From Actinomycetes bacterium (GTDB taxonomy: Bacteria > Actinomycetota > Actinomycetes > Mycobacteriales > Mycobacteriaceae), in NCBI GenBank assembly GCA_023461275.1, contig JAEYMI010000074.1:164044-228043 (forward strand): a stretch of DNA of 64,000 nt, given 5' to 3'. The notes under the pieces are model-generated. The model saw only the letters and a program-made list of their open reading frames with translations. It was not told where the DNA came from and did not search any database. Both the position numbers and the translations under genes were made by a program. Numbering within the stretch: the stretch's first letter is position 1; every line of letters begins with the position of its first letter. Below, one piece after another: positions 25,947-33,788 of this stretch.

Positions 25947-26134
25947 AACAGGTTCCGTGACTTCGGGGAGGGCCTCGGGTAGCATTCTCGTCGGAGCACG
26001 CGGCCAGCGCGTCGGCCAGGTCTCAGTGGGACCCCGCCAGACAACCCGCCAGCGTTTCCGACGCTAGTCCGCCCAGGGGGCGTTGATATTGCGTTGTCGA
26101 ATTACTCCAATTCCAGTGTCTAGGAGGCACTTTC

Positions 26135-28012
26135 ATGCACCATAAGCAACTCCCGCTTGCCGGGATAAAGACCGCGGGCCTCGGGGACGGTGAGTTCATC
26201 GGGTACGCCTCCACGTTCGGAAACGTGGATCTCGTCGGGGATCGCGTGATGAAGGGCGCGTTCACCAAGTCCATCGACGCCATCGCGGGCGGTGACGTTC
26301 TCCCGGTCCTCTGGGAGCACGTGAAGAACGATCCCCGGATGCAAGTCGGTGAGATCAAGTCGGCCCGTGAGACCGACGAGGGCCTGGAGATCCACGTGGC
26401 CCTGGATCTCGACACCGAGACCGGCCGCGCAGCCTACAAGTCGGTGAAGGCCCGCCGATCCAAGGCCCTGTCCATCGGGTACTCGGTCATCGACCAGCAG
26501 AAGTCCGCCGAGGGCGTGAACGAACTCAAGTCGCTGAACCTCATGGAGGTCTCCATCGTCTCGTCGCCCGCCAACCCGGCCGCCCTCATCGGTGAGGTGA
26601 AGTCCACCCCCGCGTTGGTCAAGGCCCGCAAGGCCGCGGCCGAGTTCGTGGCGGCCGACGAGACCACCGACGACGAGGACCAGGACGCGGACCTCACCCA
26701 CGGTGAACAGTTCGTCCGGATTCTGGAGGACGCCCTCCAGGAGGCACGCGACCTCATCGACACCGCGGAGGCCGACGGCCGCGACCTCACAGACGACGAG
26801 GCCGAGAAGGTGGAGAAGGCCCATCGCCGCGCCCGCCTGGCCAAGTCCGAGGTGGACCAGTGGGACCGCCTCACTCCCTCGGGACGGCATGACCTCATGT
26901 TTGCCCGGGCATACGGCGCCAAGGGGTTCGACCCCGAACAGTTCGCCGCGAAGTGGGGCACCGCCGACGCGCCCGCCGAGGCACTGCAGAAGTCCGCCGC
27001 GCAGATCAACAAGAAGCACCAGACCACCAAGAAGCAGAAGCAGGAGACGACCATGGAGCACCAGGACCAGTTCCTCACCCTCGGCGCCGGACGTAAGGCG
27101 TTCGCCGCAACCATCGCCGCGAAGATGTCCGGCACCGACAAGGGCGGTGAGTTCCAGGGATCGGGCGTCGGCACCAAGGCACTGACTACCTCCGGCCAGG
27201 CGATCACCGATGTACCGATCCGGCCCGATGTGATCCCCACCGGGCGACCGGCAACCAGCCTGCTCGACGTGATCCCGACCATCACCCGTGGAGTTCCGAC
27301 ATGGCGCTACCTCCGGCAGAACGCCCGCGCGCTCAACGCTGCGCCGGTTGCAGAGGGCGCATTGAAGCCGGTGAGCGAAGTCGGTACCCAGACCATCGAG
27401 TCCGGGGCGTCGGTCATCGCTCACCTGAGTGAGCCGGTCGGGAAGTTCATCCTGGAGGACGCCCCCGGACTCCAGCGGTTCGTCGCGGATGAACTCGTGT
27501 TCGGCCTGGACCGCGCCGTGGAGGCACAGGCACTCTCCGGCGACGGAACCGGTGAGAATCTCACCGGCATTCTGGCGACCAGCGGTGTGCAGGTGCAGGC
27601 ATTCGACACCTCGGCAATCGTGAGCATCCGGAAGGCGCTCACCAAGGCAGAGGCAGCCGGATACGCGCCGACGGTTGCCGTGCTGCGTCCCGAGGACTGG
27701 GAAGCAATCGAGTTGACCGCCACCAGCGCCGAAGCCATCGCCTTCCGCGGTGTGCCCATCGACCTGGCAGAGCGGAAGATCTGGGGCCTTCGCGTCGTCG
27801 TCGCGACCGCCCTGCCGGTGAAGACCGGTCTGGTTCTCGACCCCGCCGCGGTGTCCATCGACATCGTTGGTCGACGGATCGACATCGAATGGAGCGCCGA
27901 GTCGGGCGAACTGTTCCAGCGCAACCAGTTGCAGGCACGCGTTGAAGGCCGGTTCGGTCTCTCGGTGTATCAGCCCGCCGCGATCTATCGGGTGGCCACC
28001 CAAGCCGCCTGA
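26135..28012 (+). CDS. HK97-type prohead protease fused to major capsid protein
   Basis: 625 residues. Residues 1-165 are a U35-type prohead protease: His62 in LWEHV, Ser113 in ALSIGYS, and an acidic residue in NLMEVSIVSSPANPAA. Residues 165-305 are charged and helical, like the scaffolding delta domain. Residues 307-625 are an HK97-fold capsid (DVIPTITRGVPTWRYLRQ, KPVSEVGTQTIESGAS, an E-loop/A-domain pattern, and a C-terminal GRFGLSVYQPAAIYRV). The protease should cut the scaffold and itself away during shell maturation. An internal ribosome site and ATG at residue 307 could also give free capsid protein. AGGAGG precedes the first ATG. Confidence 0.9.
   Translation: MHHKQLPLAGIKTAGLGDGEFIGYASTFGNVDLVGDRVMKGAFTKSIDAIAGGDVLPVLWEHVKNDPRMQVGEIKSARETDEGLEIHVALDLDTETGRAAYKSVKARRSKALSIGYSVIDQQKSAEGVNELKSLNLMEVSIVSSPANPAALIGEVKSTPALVKARKAAAEFVAADETTDDEDQDADLTHGEQFVRILEDALQEARDLIDTAEADGRDLTDDEAEKVEKAHRRARLAKSEVDQWDRLTPSGRHDLMFARAYGAKGFDPEQFAAKWGTADAPAEALQKSAAQINKKHQTTKKQKQETTMEHQDQFLTLGAGRKAFAATIAAKMSGTDKGGEFQGSGVGTKALTTSGQAITDVPIRPDVIPTGRPATSLLDVIPTITRGVPTWRYLRQNARALNAAPVAEGALKPVSEVGTQTIESGASVIAHLSEPVGKFILEDAPGLQRFVADELVFGLDRAVEAQALSGDGTGENLTGILATSGVQVQAFDTSAIVSIRKALTKAEAAGYAPTVAVLRPEDWEAIELTATSAEAIAFRGVPIDLAERKIWGLRVVVATALPVKTGLVLDPAAVSIDIVGRRIDIEWSAESGELFQRNQLQARVEGRFGLSVYQPAAIYRVATQAA
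27042..27055 (+). promoter_or_regulatory. Internal ribosome site and ATG for free capsid protein
   Basis: AGGAG (27042-27046) stands 6 nt before an in-frame ATG (27053), exactly where the delta domain ends and the capsid fold begins. Translation from here would give a 319-residue capsid protein without protease. It may instead be a relic of two formerly separate genes. Confidence 0.5.
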
Positions 28013-28018
28013 TACACC

Positions 28019-28062
28019 ACCGCCCCCAGACCTCTCACCCACCGGTAGGGCCTGGGGGCGGT
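28019..28062 (+). terminator. Strong hairpin after the capsid gene
   Basis: ACCGCCCCCAG and CTGGGGGCGGT form a perfect 11-bp GC stem around a 22-nt loop, starting 7 nt after the capsid stop codon. It probably ends or attenuates the capsid transcript. Confidence 0.65.
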
Positions 28063-28095
28063 CCCATATCCACACCACGAACGAGGAGGACGACA

Positions 28096-28839
28096 GTGGG
28101 CAACTGGGGAGAAGGTTCCGGCCTGGACCTCGGAGGCGTATTCGACGGTTCGACCACGCCGGAGGGGTCCGGGTCACGGGTGAAGGTCGGGATCAACATG
28201 CCCTTCGGCCTCCCGTCGATCCCCCTCGTGGACAAACACATTGGCGGACTGGCCAAGGGCGGAGTGATCGGCCAGAACCGCGCCCAGGCACACGAGGCGT
28301 CGGCCTCACGCCGACGGACCACCCGGCAGGGACCGACGGCCTCGGAGGCCGCCGAGGCGTCCGCTCGTCGTCGCGGTCCTGGGCCTCGGCAGGGTGGCGC
28401 CGACGCCCCCAGTGGTCGCCGGTCCTCGTCCGGGGCCTCGGCACCCACGGGCCACACCCACCACCGCGGGTCCGGTGGCCGCCTCGTGAACCCCGTGGCG
28501 GTAGCGGCCGGAGGTGTCGGCGGACCCCGGCGCCGCAAACACGAGATCGCACCAGTGGCCAATGGCCTCGGCGGCATCCGCGAATGGTTCCTTGATTGTG
28601 TCGCGGTGCAGGATTCCGCCCCCCTGGGCGGGGAACACCAACCCGGCGGCGCCCTTCCCCGAGTACGTCGCCAGATGCGCCACGAGGTCCGCCCGCAGGC
28701 CCTCGGGGAGAGGGACAGTGCGCAATGCCGCGCGCGACTTCGGCCGGTCGGTGATCCACTCACCCTGCACGCGCACCACCGCCCGCTTCACGGTCACCGA
28801 CAGGTTGCCCGTAGTCATTGTGAGGTCCGACCGGCGTAG
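28096..28839 (+). pseudogene. Short phage-type protein, chimeric 3' end
   Basis: The GTG at 28096 has GAGGAGGA upstream and starts a plausible small protein (MGNWGEGSGLDLGG, then VKVGINMPFGLPSIPLVDKH). This front part is in the normal orientation after a capsid gene. From about residue 80 the composition becomes Arg/Gly/Ser-rich, and from about 28550 the frame is antisense to the integrase. The real protein is therefore probably truncated at a deletion junction between about 28280 and 28550. No family recognised; a head or scaffold-associated role is possible from position only. Confidence 0.4.
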
Positions 28840-29484
28840 GGCGGTGAGTTCCCCGAACCGGAGTCCCGAGAACCCGGCCAGGAGAACCAGGGCCTTGTAT
28901 CGCGGCAAGATGGCAGCGGCCATGGCGCGAATCTCCGCGGCCGTCAGCGCCACCGGTTCGGACTTCCGATGTTTCACCGCGGCCCGCTTCACCCTGCACG
29001 GGTTCACGTCCAGGATCTCGTCGTCCACCGCTTGATTGAGGATGGTCCGCAGCAACGAATACGCATTCGCGTTGCGCGTCGGGTACGTCGCGTCCAGACC
29101 GGCGTGCCACTCCCGGACTTCGCTCACTGTGAGGGTGGTCAATCGCTTGTCCCCGAGGCCCGGATAGATCACGTTGTCCAGGTATCCGCGGTTGAGAACC
29201 CGCGTCCGCGGCTTGTGGCGGTTCACGGTCTCCTCGTGCCACCGGTCCGCGTAGACCTTCACTGTGAGGCCGCCAGAGGCTTGAGCGGCCGTCCTCGTCG
29301 CGGGTGGGGTCCACTCCTCGCGTTCGATCATCACGCGTTCCCGCGACAACCAGCCTTCCGCGTCGATCTGCGCGGTGAAGGTGTGCGGCGCCTTGTGCTC
29401 GGAACCGTCCGGACCGATGTAGCGGGCCTGAAACTTGCCCGATGGGAGCGCGCGGATACTCCCGAATGATCGCTTACCAGCCAT
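28306..29484 (-). pseudogene. Tyrosine integrase, C-terminally truncated
   Basis: Starts at the ATG at 29484 with a GGAGGG ribosome site. It has an AP2-like arm-binding N-terminus (SGKFQARYIGPDGSEH), a SAM-like core-binding domain (about 75-165), and the first part of the catalytic domain with Arg209 (GFSGLRFGEL) and Lys249 (RPKSRAALRTVPLP). The expected HxxR, second His/Trp and Tyr nucleophile are missing: after about residue 312 the frame reads Gly/Arg-rich sequence with no family resemblance in any frame. A deletion near 28550 probably removed about 80 residues and neighbouring phage genes. The protein should be inactive. Confidence 0.82.
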
Positions 29485-29502
29485 GCCGATGCCCTCCAGG
29501 AC

Positions 29503-29523
29503 GTGCCAGATACGTGCCAGATG
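29503..29523 (-). repeat. Right-end integrase arm-type repeat pair
   Basis: GTGCCAGATA and GTGCCAGATG occur with an 11-bp period just upstream of the integrase start, matching the pair near the left end at 23051-23070. They probably form the other integrase arm site and could allow the integrase to control its own gene. A separate inverted repeat TGCGGAC/GTCCGCA lies at 29537-29563. Confidence 0.6.
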
Positions 29524-29637
29524 AGGCTACCTTACGTGCGGACAACCAGCGGAAACGTCCGCAACTGTCACAACGCGATACACGGTCATATTGGCGGTAA
29601 TCGCCTGTTCAAGGGCATATCTGGGGCCAAATACGAG

Positions 29638-29663
29638 GCAGGTTCGAATCCTGCCGGGGGCAC
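29638..29663 (+). repeat. Right attachment repeat (26 bp)
   Basis: An exact copy of 22988-23013, the 3' end of tRNA-Arg. No further tRNA sequence precedes it, so it is an att site and not a second tRNA. Host sequence resumes after it; the 112 bp up to the cupin gene show no gene. Confidence 0.92.
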
Positions 29664-29775
29664 AGTGACATTCTTGCCGGCCTCCGGCCGGTGTGCGCCC
29701 ACTGTGTGGTTTGAAAGTGATTCACGCGGGCGCACCACCATTACCTCCCAAGCCACCTCAGGCTGCGCTATCCAC

Positions 29776-30159
29776 TCAGGCCGTGCCATCCGCGACGAAT
29801 CCGCTTTCCGCGCCGTCAGCGATCCCGACGTAGAGCCGCCGCCACGGATCGGCGCCCACCAGCTCCCATCGGTGCCCGGTACCCACGGTGTCCTCGGCAA
29901 CGAGCACCACGCCGGGCTGTAGCCGGAATGCCTCGCCGTCGCGGGTGACGAAGTCCAGCACCCCGGCCAACGTGATCACGAACTGCCGTCGTGGCGCGGT
30001 GTGCCAGGCGAGCGTGTCATGGGCCTGGGTCTCCTGGAAGGCGGCATCGGTCGTCGGGACCGCAGCCGAGCGGGCCTTCTCCCCGTCGAGGTCGATGTGG
30101 CCGTGTTCGACGTGCGAGCGACCGGTGTCGTCGTTCCAGAGGCGAATAGCTGTGATCAC
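29776..30159 (-). CDS. Cupin-domain protein
   Basis: 127 residues from a GTG (VITAIRLWNDDTGRSHVEHG). The frame is open upstream, but that would cross the divergent gene's start. The small beta-barrel pattern is visible: WHTAPRRQFVITLAGVLDF, then DGEAFRLQPGVVLVAEDTVG and GHRWELVG. Its histidine spacing resembles the cupin 2 motif set. Such proteins are often small isomerases, dioxygenases or ligand-binding proteins; the function here cannot be read. It is divergent from the amidotransferase gene with 58 bp between. Confidence 0.65.
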   Translation of the reverse strand: MITAIRLWNDDTGRSHVEHGHIDLDGEKARSAAVPTTDAAFQETQAHDTLAWHTAPRRQFVITLAGVLDFVTRDGEAFRLQPGVVLVAEDTVGTGHRWELVGADPWRRLYVGIADGAESGFVADGTA

Positions 30160-30217
30160 GAGACCGAGGGTAGTGAATCCTGCACGAAGGCAAAGGCAGT
30201 TCACTAGCGTTGAACGT

Positions 30218-31099
30218 ATGTGTCGATGGCTCGCATACACCGGTTCCCCGATCCGGCTCGAGGACCTGCTCACCCGACCGTCGCACTCGTTGGTGGACCA
30301 GAGCTTCGAAGCCCGGCAGCTCTATCTGCCCGGCGCCCCGATGACCACCATGTTCCGTAACCACGCGTGGCCGACCAACGGCGACGGTTTCGGCATCGGC
30401 TGGTATGGCGATCGGGAGTTCCCCGGCCAATACCGCGACGTGATGCCCGCCTGGAGCGACCACAACCTGCAGCGACTGTCCGAGCAGATCTCCTCACCGA
30501 TGTTCTTGGCCCATGTGCGCGCGGCACTGGGCGGCACCATCGACCGCTCGAACTGCCACCCATTCCACTACGGCCGCTGGTTGTTCCAGTACAACGGCGA
30601 GATCGAAGGATTCTCAAAACTCAAGCGCGACTTGACCTTCGACGTCGACCCGAAGCTCTACCCGTTCATCGAGGGCAACGCCGACACCGAGGTGTGCTTC
30701 TACCTTGCGCTCACCTACGGGCTGGAGACCGATCCCAAAGGTGCGCTGGCACGCATGGTCGGCCGCGTGGAGCAGGCCCGCACCGACAATGGCGTCGACG
30801 ACCCATTCACCGCGACCATCTGCGCGGCCAACGGCGACACGATCTACGCCGTCCGCTACTCCAGCAACCGACAGTCGAACTCGCTGTATCACTCGCAGGG
30901 GACCATGCGCCTGAGCGCCGGCGACGGGTCCGGGCACATCCAACTGCCCGCCGACGGCCGCATCATCGTCTCCGAACCGCTGGAACTGGAATACCGCGAC
31001 TCCCACTGGGTGGAGTTGCCGGAATGGTCGATCCTGACCGTGCGCGCGGGTGAAGAGCCCGTCATCGAGGACTTTGAACCGACGGTTTTGCCGCAGTAG
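30218..31099 (+). CDS. Class II glutamine amidotransferase (EgtC/YafJ-like)
   Basis: 293 residues. After the initiator Met comes Cys2, the N-terminal nucleophile of class II amidotransferases (MCRWLAYTG). Other family features are NGDGFGIGWYG, FLAHVRAALGG, NCHPFHYGRWLFQYNGEIEG and EGNADTEV. This fits the stand-alone YafJ/EgtC group of amide hydrolases. No ergothioneine genes lie nearby, so EgtC itself is not claimed. The start at 30218 is fixed by the need for Cys at position 2. Confidence 0.85.
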   Translation: MCRWLAYTGSPIRLEDLLTRPSHSLVDQSFEARQLYLPGAPMTTMFRNHAWPTNGDGFGIGWYGDREFPGQYRDVMPAWSDHNLQRLSEQISSPMFLAHVRAALGGTIDRSNCHPFHYGRWLFQYNGEIEGFSKLKRDLTFDVDPKLYPFIEGNADTEVCFYLALTYGLETDPKGALARMVGRVEQARTDNGVDDPFTATICAANGDTIYAVRYSSNRQSNSLYHSQGTMRLSAGDGSGHIQLPADGRIIVSEPLELEYRDSHWVELPEWSILTVRAGEEPVIEDFEPTVLPQ

Positions 31100-31145
31100 G
31101 CGTCGAACAGTCCAGTACCCGCGTAACGGAGAGGACCTTTTCCTG

Positions 31146-32054
31146 ATGCTCGAACGCATCACCCATCGCGGCGACTACCACCCTGACCTGCGGGGGATCG
31201 CTTCAGTTCTGCCCAAGGGTGTCACCTCGGCTCGCACCGTCCCATTCCTGCGCCGCGCACTGTCGATTGCTCGTCGCGGCGGAGGGGTGAGTTCGACGGC
31301 GACCATCGACAACGGCGTCGGCCTGCGTGTGTTCGAGCCGCAGACCTCTATCGACGCCCCGCGATCTCGGGGAGCCTTCGTCTGGATTCATGGCGGCGGC
31401 ACAGTGATGGGTCAGGCGGCCCAAGACGACGAATGGTGTCGCTACCTCGCGGACGAAGAGGGCATCGTGGTGGTCTCGGTCGACTACCGCCTCGCACCCG
31501 AGCATCCTTTTCCCGAACCCGTCGACGATTGCGTTGCCGCGCTCGAGTGGATCATTGCCCGTCCCGACGTCGATCCGCGCCGGATCGCGGTCGGGGGCGC
31601 CAGCGCGGGCGGACTACTGGCCGCAGCCGTTGCCTTCCGCGCCCGAGATGCCGGGATCAGCCTCGCACTCCAGATGCTGGTCTATCCGATGCTCGACGAC
31701 CGCACGACGCGCGATGACGTCAGATATCGCCTGTGGGACGTACCGAGCAACGACTTCGCCTGGCGCAGCTTCCTCGGCGACGCCGACACCGAACTCGCCG
31801 TCCCCGCCCGTCGTACCGACCTGCGGGGTCTGGCGCCGGCCTGGATCGGTGTCGGCAGCCTCGACCTGTTTCTCGACGAGGACCTCGAATATGCGCGTCG
31901 ACTTCGCGACGCCGGGATCGCGTGCGAGACGCACATCGTCGACGGTGCGTTTCACGCATTCGACGCGATCGCGCGTCGCGCCGGTGTGAGCAGGGAGTTC
32001 GCCGAGGTTCGACGCAAGGCGCTCGCGGCGGCGCTCGCCGGTCCGCACGACTGA
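31146..32054 (+). CDS. Alpha/beta hydrolase, HSL-family esterase
   Basis: 302 residues. The HGGG oxyanion motif (FVWIHGGGTVMG), the nucleophile elbow GASAGG, an acidic residue in the LDLFLDEDLEYA region and a catalytic His in VDGAFHAFD give the full Ser-Asp-His triad of the hormone-sensitive-lipase (LipN/NlhH) family. It hydrolyses short to medium acyl esters. The ATG at 31146 is used; its ribosome site (GAGAGGA) is about 10 nt upstream. Confidence 0.85.
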   Translation: MLERITHRGDYHPDLRGIASVLPKGVTSARTVPFLRRALSIARRGGGVSSTATIDNGVGLRVFEPQTSIDAPRSRGAFVWIHGGGTVMGQAAQDDEWCRYLADEEGIVVVSVDYRLAPEHPFPEPVDDCVAALEWIIARPDVDPRRIAVGGASAGGLLAAAVAFRARDAGISLALQMLVYPMLDDRTTRDDVRYRLWDVPSNDFAWRSFLGDADTELAVPARRTDLRGLAPAWIGVGSLDLFLDEDLEYARRLRDAGIACETHIVDGAFHAFDAIARRAGVSREFAEVRRKALAAALAGPHD

Positions 32055-32135
32055 CGGTTGCCGGCGAACGTCGAGGTTGCCCGTCGTGGCGGGCGATTGT
32101 CGTCGCGACGGGTGCGGCCAATAGGATGGTGTCCT

Positions 32136-33788
32136 GTGACTCCCGCCGAACTCGCCGCACTCCTGGGTGCCGCGACCCGCACCGTGGTCGCCGACCACGA
32201 CCTCGACACCTCACTCGTCCCCGACACCGTCGGCGTCGAGCGACCCCGTCATGCGGACCACGGCGACTATTCAACCAACATCGCGCTGCAACTCGGCAAG
32301 AAGCTCGGAGTCAACCCCCGCGAGTTCGCCGGCTGGTTGGCCGATGCCTTCGCCGCCACCGACGGGATCGCGAAGGCCGACGTGGCGGGCCCCGGCTTCG
32401 TCAACGTCTGGCTGGCCGCGGCCGCACAGAACTCCGTCGTCGACGTCGTGCTGGCGGCCGGATCGGAGTACGGACGCGGGACTGAACTCGCCGACCTGAA
32501 CATCAACCTGGAATTCGTGTCGGCCAACCCGACCGGACCCATTCACCTCGGTGGCACCCGCTGGGCGGCCGTCGGCGATGCGCTCGGCCGGGTGCTGTCA
32601 GCTCGGGGTGCCGCGGTCACCCGCGAGTACTACTTCAACGACCACGGCGCACAGATCGACCGGTTCGCGCGGTCGCTGGAAGCGGCGGCGTCGGGTCAGC
32701 CCACCCCGGAGGACGGCTACGCGGGTGCCTACATCGGCGACATCGCCGACCAGGTCGTCGCCAAGGTTCCCGGCATCCTCGATCTGCCCGACGCAGAGAA
32801 ACTCGAGGCCTTCCGGTCGGTCGGCGTGGACTTGATGTTCACCCACATCAAGGAGAGCCTGCACGAGTTCGGCACCGACTTCGACGTGTTCACCCACGAG
32901 AACAAGATGTTCGAGACCGGACTCGTCGACGAGTGCATCGCCGAACTCAAGGCCAACGGCAACCTGTACGAGAAGGACGGCGCCTGGTGGCTGCGCACCA
33001 CCGAATACGGCGACGACAAGGACCGCGTGGTCATCAAGAGCGACGGCGACGCCGCCTACATCGCCGGTGACATCGCGTACTACAAGGACAAGCGCAACCG
33101 CGGCTTCAACCTCTGCATCTACATGCTGGGCGCCGATCACCACGGCTACATCACCCGCCTCAAAGCCGCCGCCGCGTCGCTGGGCGACGACCCGGCCACC
33201 GTCGAGGTGCTCATCGGACAGATGGTCAACCTCGTCAAGGACGGTCAGCCGGTCCGGATGAGCAAGCGTGCCGGCAACGTCATCACCCTCGACGACCTCG
33301 TCGACGCGGTGGGTGTCGACGGTGCCCGGTACTCACTGATCCGGTCGTCGGTGGACGTCAACATCGACATCGACCTCGACCTGCTCACCCGCCAATCCAA
33401 CGAGAACCCGGTCTACTACGTGCAGTACGCGCACGCGCGGCTCTCGGCATTGGCGCGCAACGCCGCCGAGCTGGGGCTCTCGGCGAGCCTGGACCATCTC
33501 GACCTGCTCGTCGAACCCGCCGAAGGCGAATTGATCCGCACCATCGGCGATTTCGAGGAAGTGGTCGCCACCGCGGCCGAACTCCGGGAACCGCATCGGA
33601 TCTGCCGCTACCTGGAAACGTTGGCCGGCGCCTATCACCGCTTCTACGCCCACTGCCGGGTGCTGCCGCTCGGCGACGAACCCGCCGGTGACATCCACGC
33701 CGCGCGGTTGGCGCTGTGCTCGGCCACCCGGCAGGTGCTGGCCAACGGCCTGGCCCTGGTCGGCGTGAGTGCACCGGAGCGGATGTGA
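32136..33788 (+). CDS. argS: Arginyl-tRNA synthetase
   Basis: 550 residues from a GTG. Class I synthetase: the HIGH-type motif is in NPTGPIHLGG and the KMSKS-type motif is VRMSKRAGN; the DALR anticodon-binding domain is C-terminal (YVQYAHARLSAL). It charges tRNA-Arg. It is followed by lysA with a GTGA overlap, the order found throughout mycobacteria and corynebacteria. Confidence 0.97.
   Translation: MTPAELAALLGAATRTVVADHDLDTSLVPDTVGVERPRHADHGDYSTNIALQLGKKLGVNPREFAGWLADAFAATDGIAKADVAGPGFVNVWLAAAAQNSVVDVVLAAGSEYGRGTELADLNINLEFVSANPTGPIHLGGTRWAAVGDALGRVLSARGAAVTREYYFNDHGAQIDRFARSLEAAASGQPTPEDGYAGAYIGDIADQVVAKVPGILDLPDAEKLEAFRSVGVDLMFTHIKESLHEFGTDFDVFTHENKMFETGLVDECIAELKANGNLYEKDGAWWLRTTEYGDDKDRVVIKSDGDAAYIAGDIAYYKDKRNRGFNLCIYMLGADHHGYITRLKAAAASLGDDPATVEVLIGQMVNLVKDGQPVRMSKRAGNVITLDDLVDAVGVDGARYSLIRSSVDVNIDIDLDLLTRQSNENPVYYVQYAHARLSALARNAAELGLSASLDHLDLLVEPAEGELIRTIGDFEEVVATAAELREPHRICRYLETLAGAYHRFYAHCRVLPLGDEPAGDIHAARLALCSATRQVLANGLALVGVSAPERM

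Larger units (their letters stand above)
22988..29663. mobile_element. Capsid-encoding phage satellite / phiRv-like prophage remnant integrated in tRNA-Arg
   Basis: A 6.7-kb element between 26-bp direct repeats of the tRNA-Arg 3' end. Contents: P4-type primase/helicase fragment, small ORF, WhiB-like protein, HNH nuclease, small ORF, prohead protease-major capsid fusion, short phage protein, and a tyrosine integrase reading inward from the right end. There are no terminase, portal or tail genes. This set resembles the M. tuberculosis phiRv1/phiRv2 elements and capsid-forming satellites that borrow helper-phage tails. The 5' part of the primase and the 3' part of the integrase are missing, so the element is probably no longer mobile by itself. 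Confidence 0.88.

Noticed and set aside
26120..28177. 685-codon frame antisense to the capsid gene
   Set aside because: It lies opposite the well-supported protease-capsid gene and is Gly/Leu/Val-rich without recognisable motifs.
29638..29663. Second tRNA-Arg gene at the right end of the element
   Set aside because: Only the last 25 nt of the tRNA are present; no D or anticodon arm precedes them, so it is an att copy.
22988..29663. CRISPR array or defence island in the element
   Set aside because: No regularly spaced repeats with spacers, and no cas, restriction-modification or toxin-antitoxin genes were seen.
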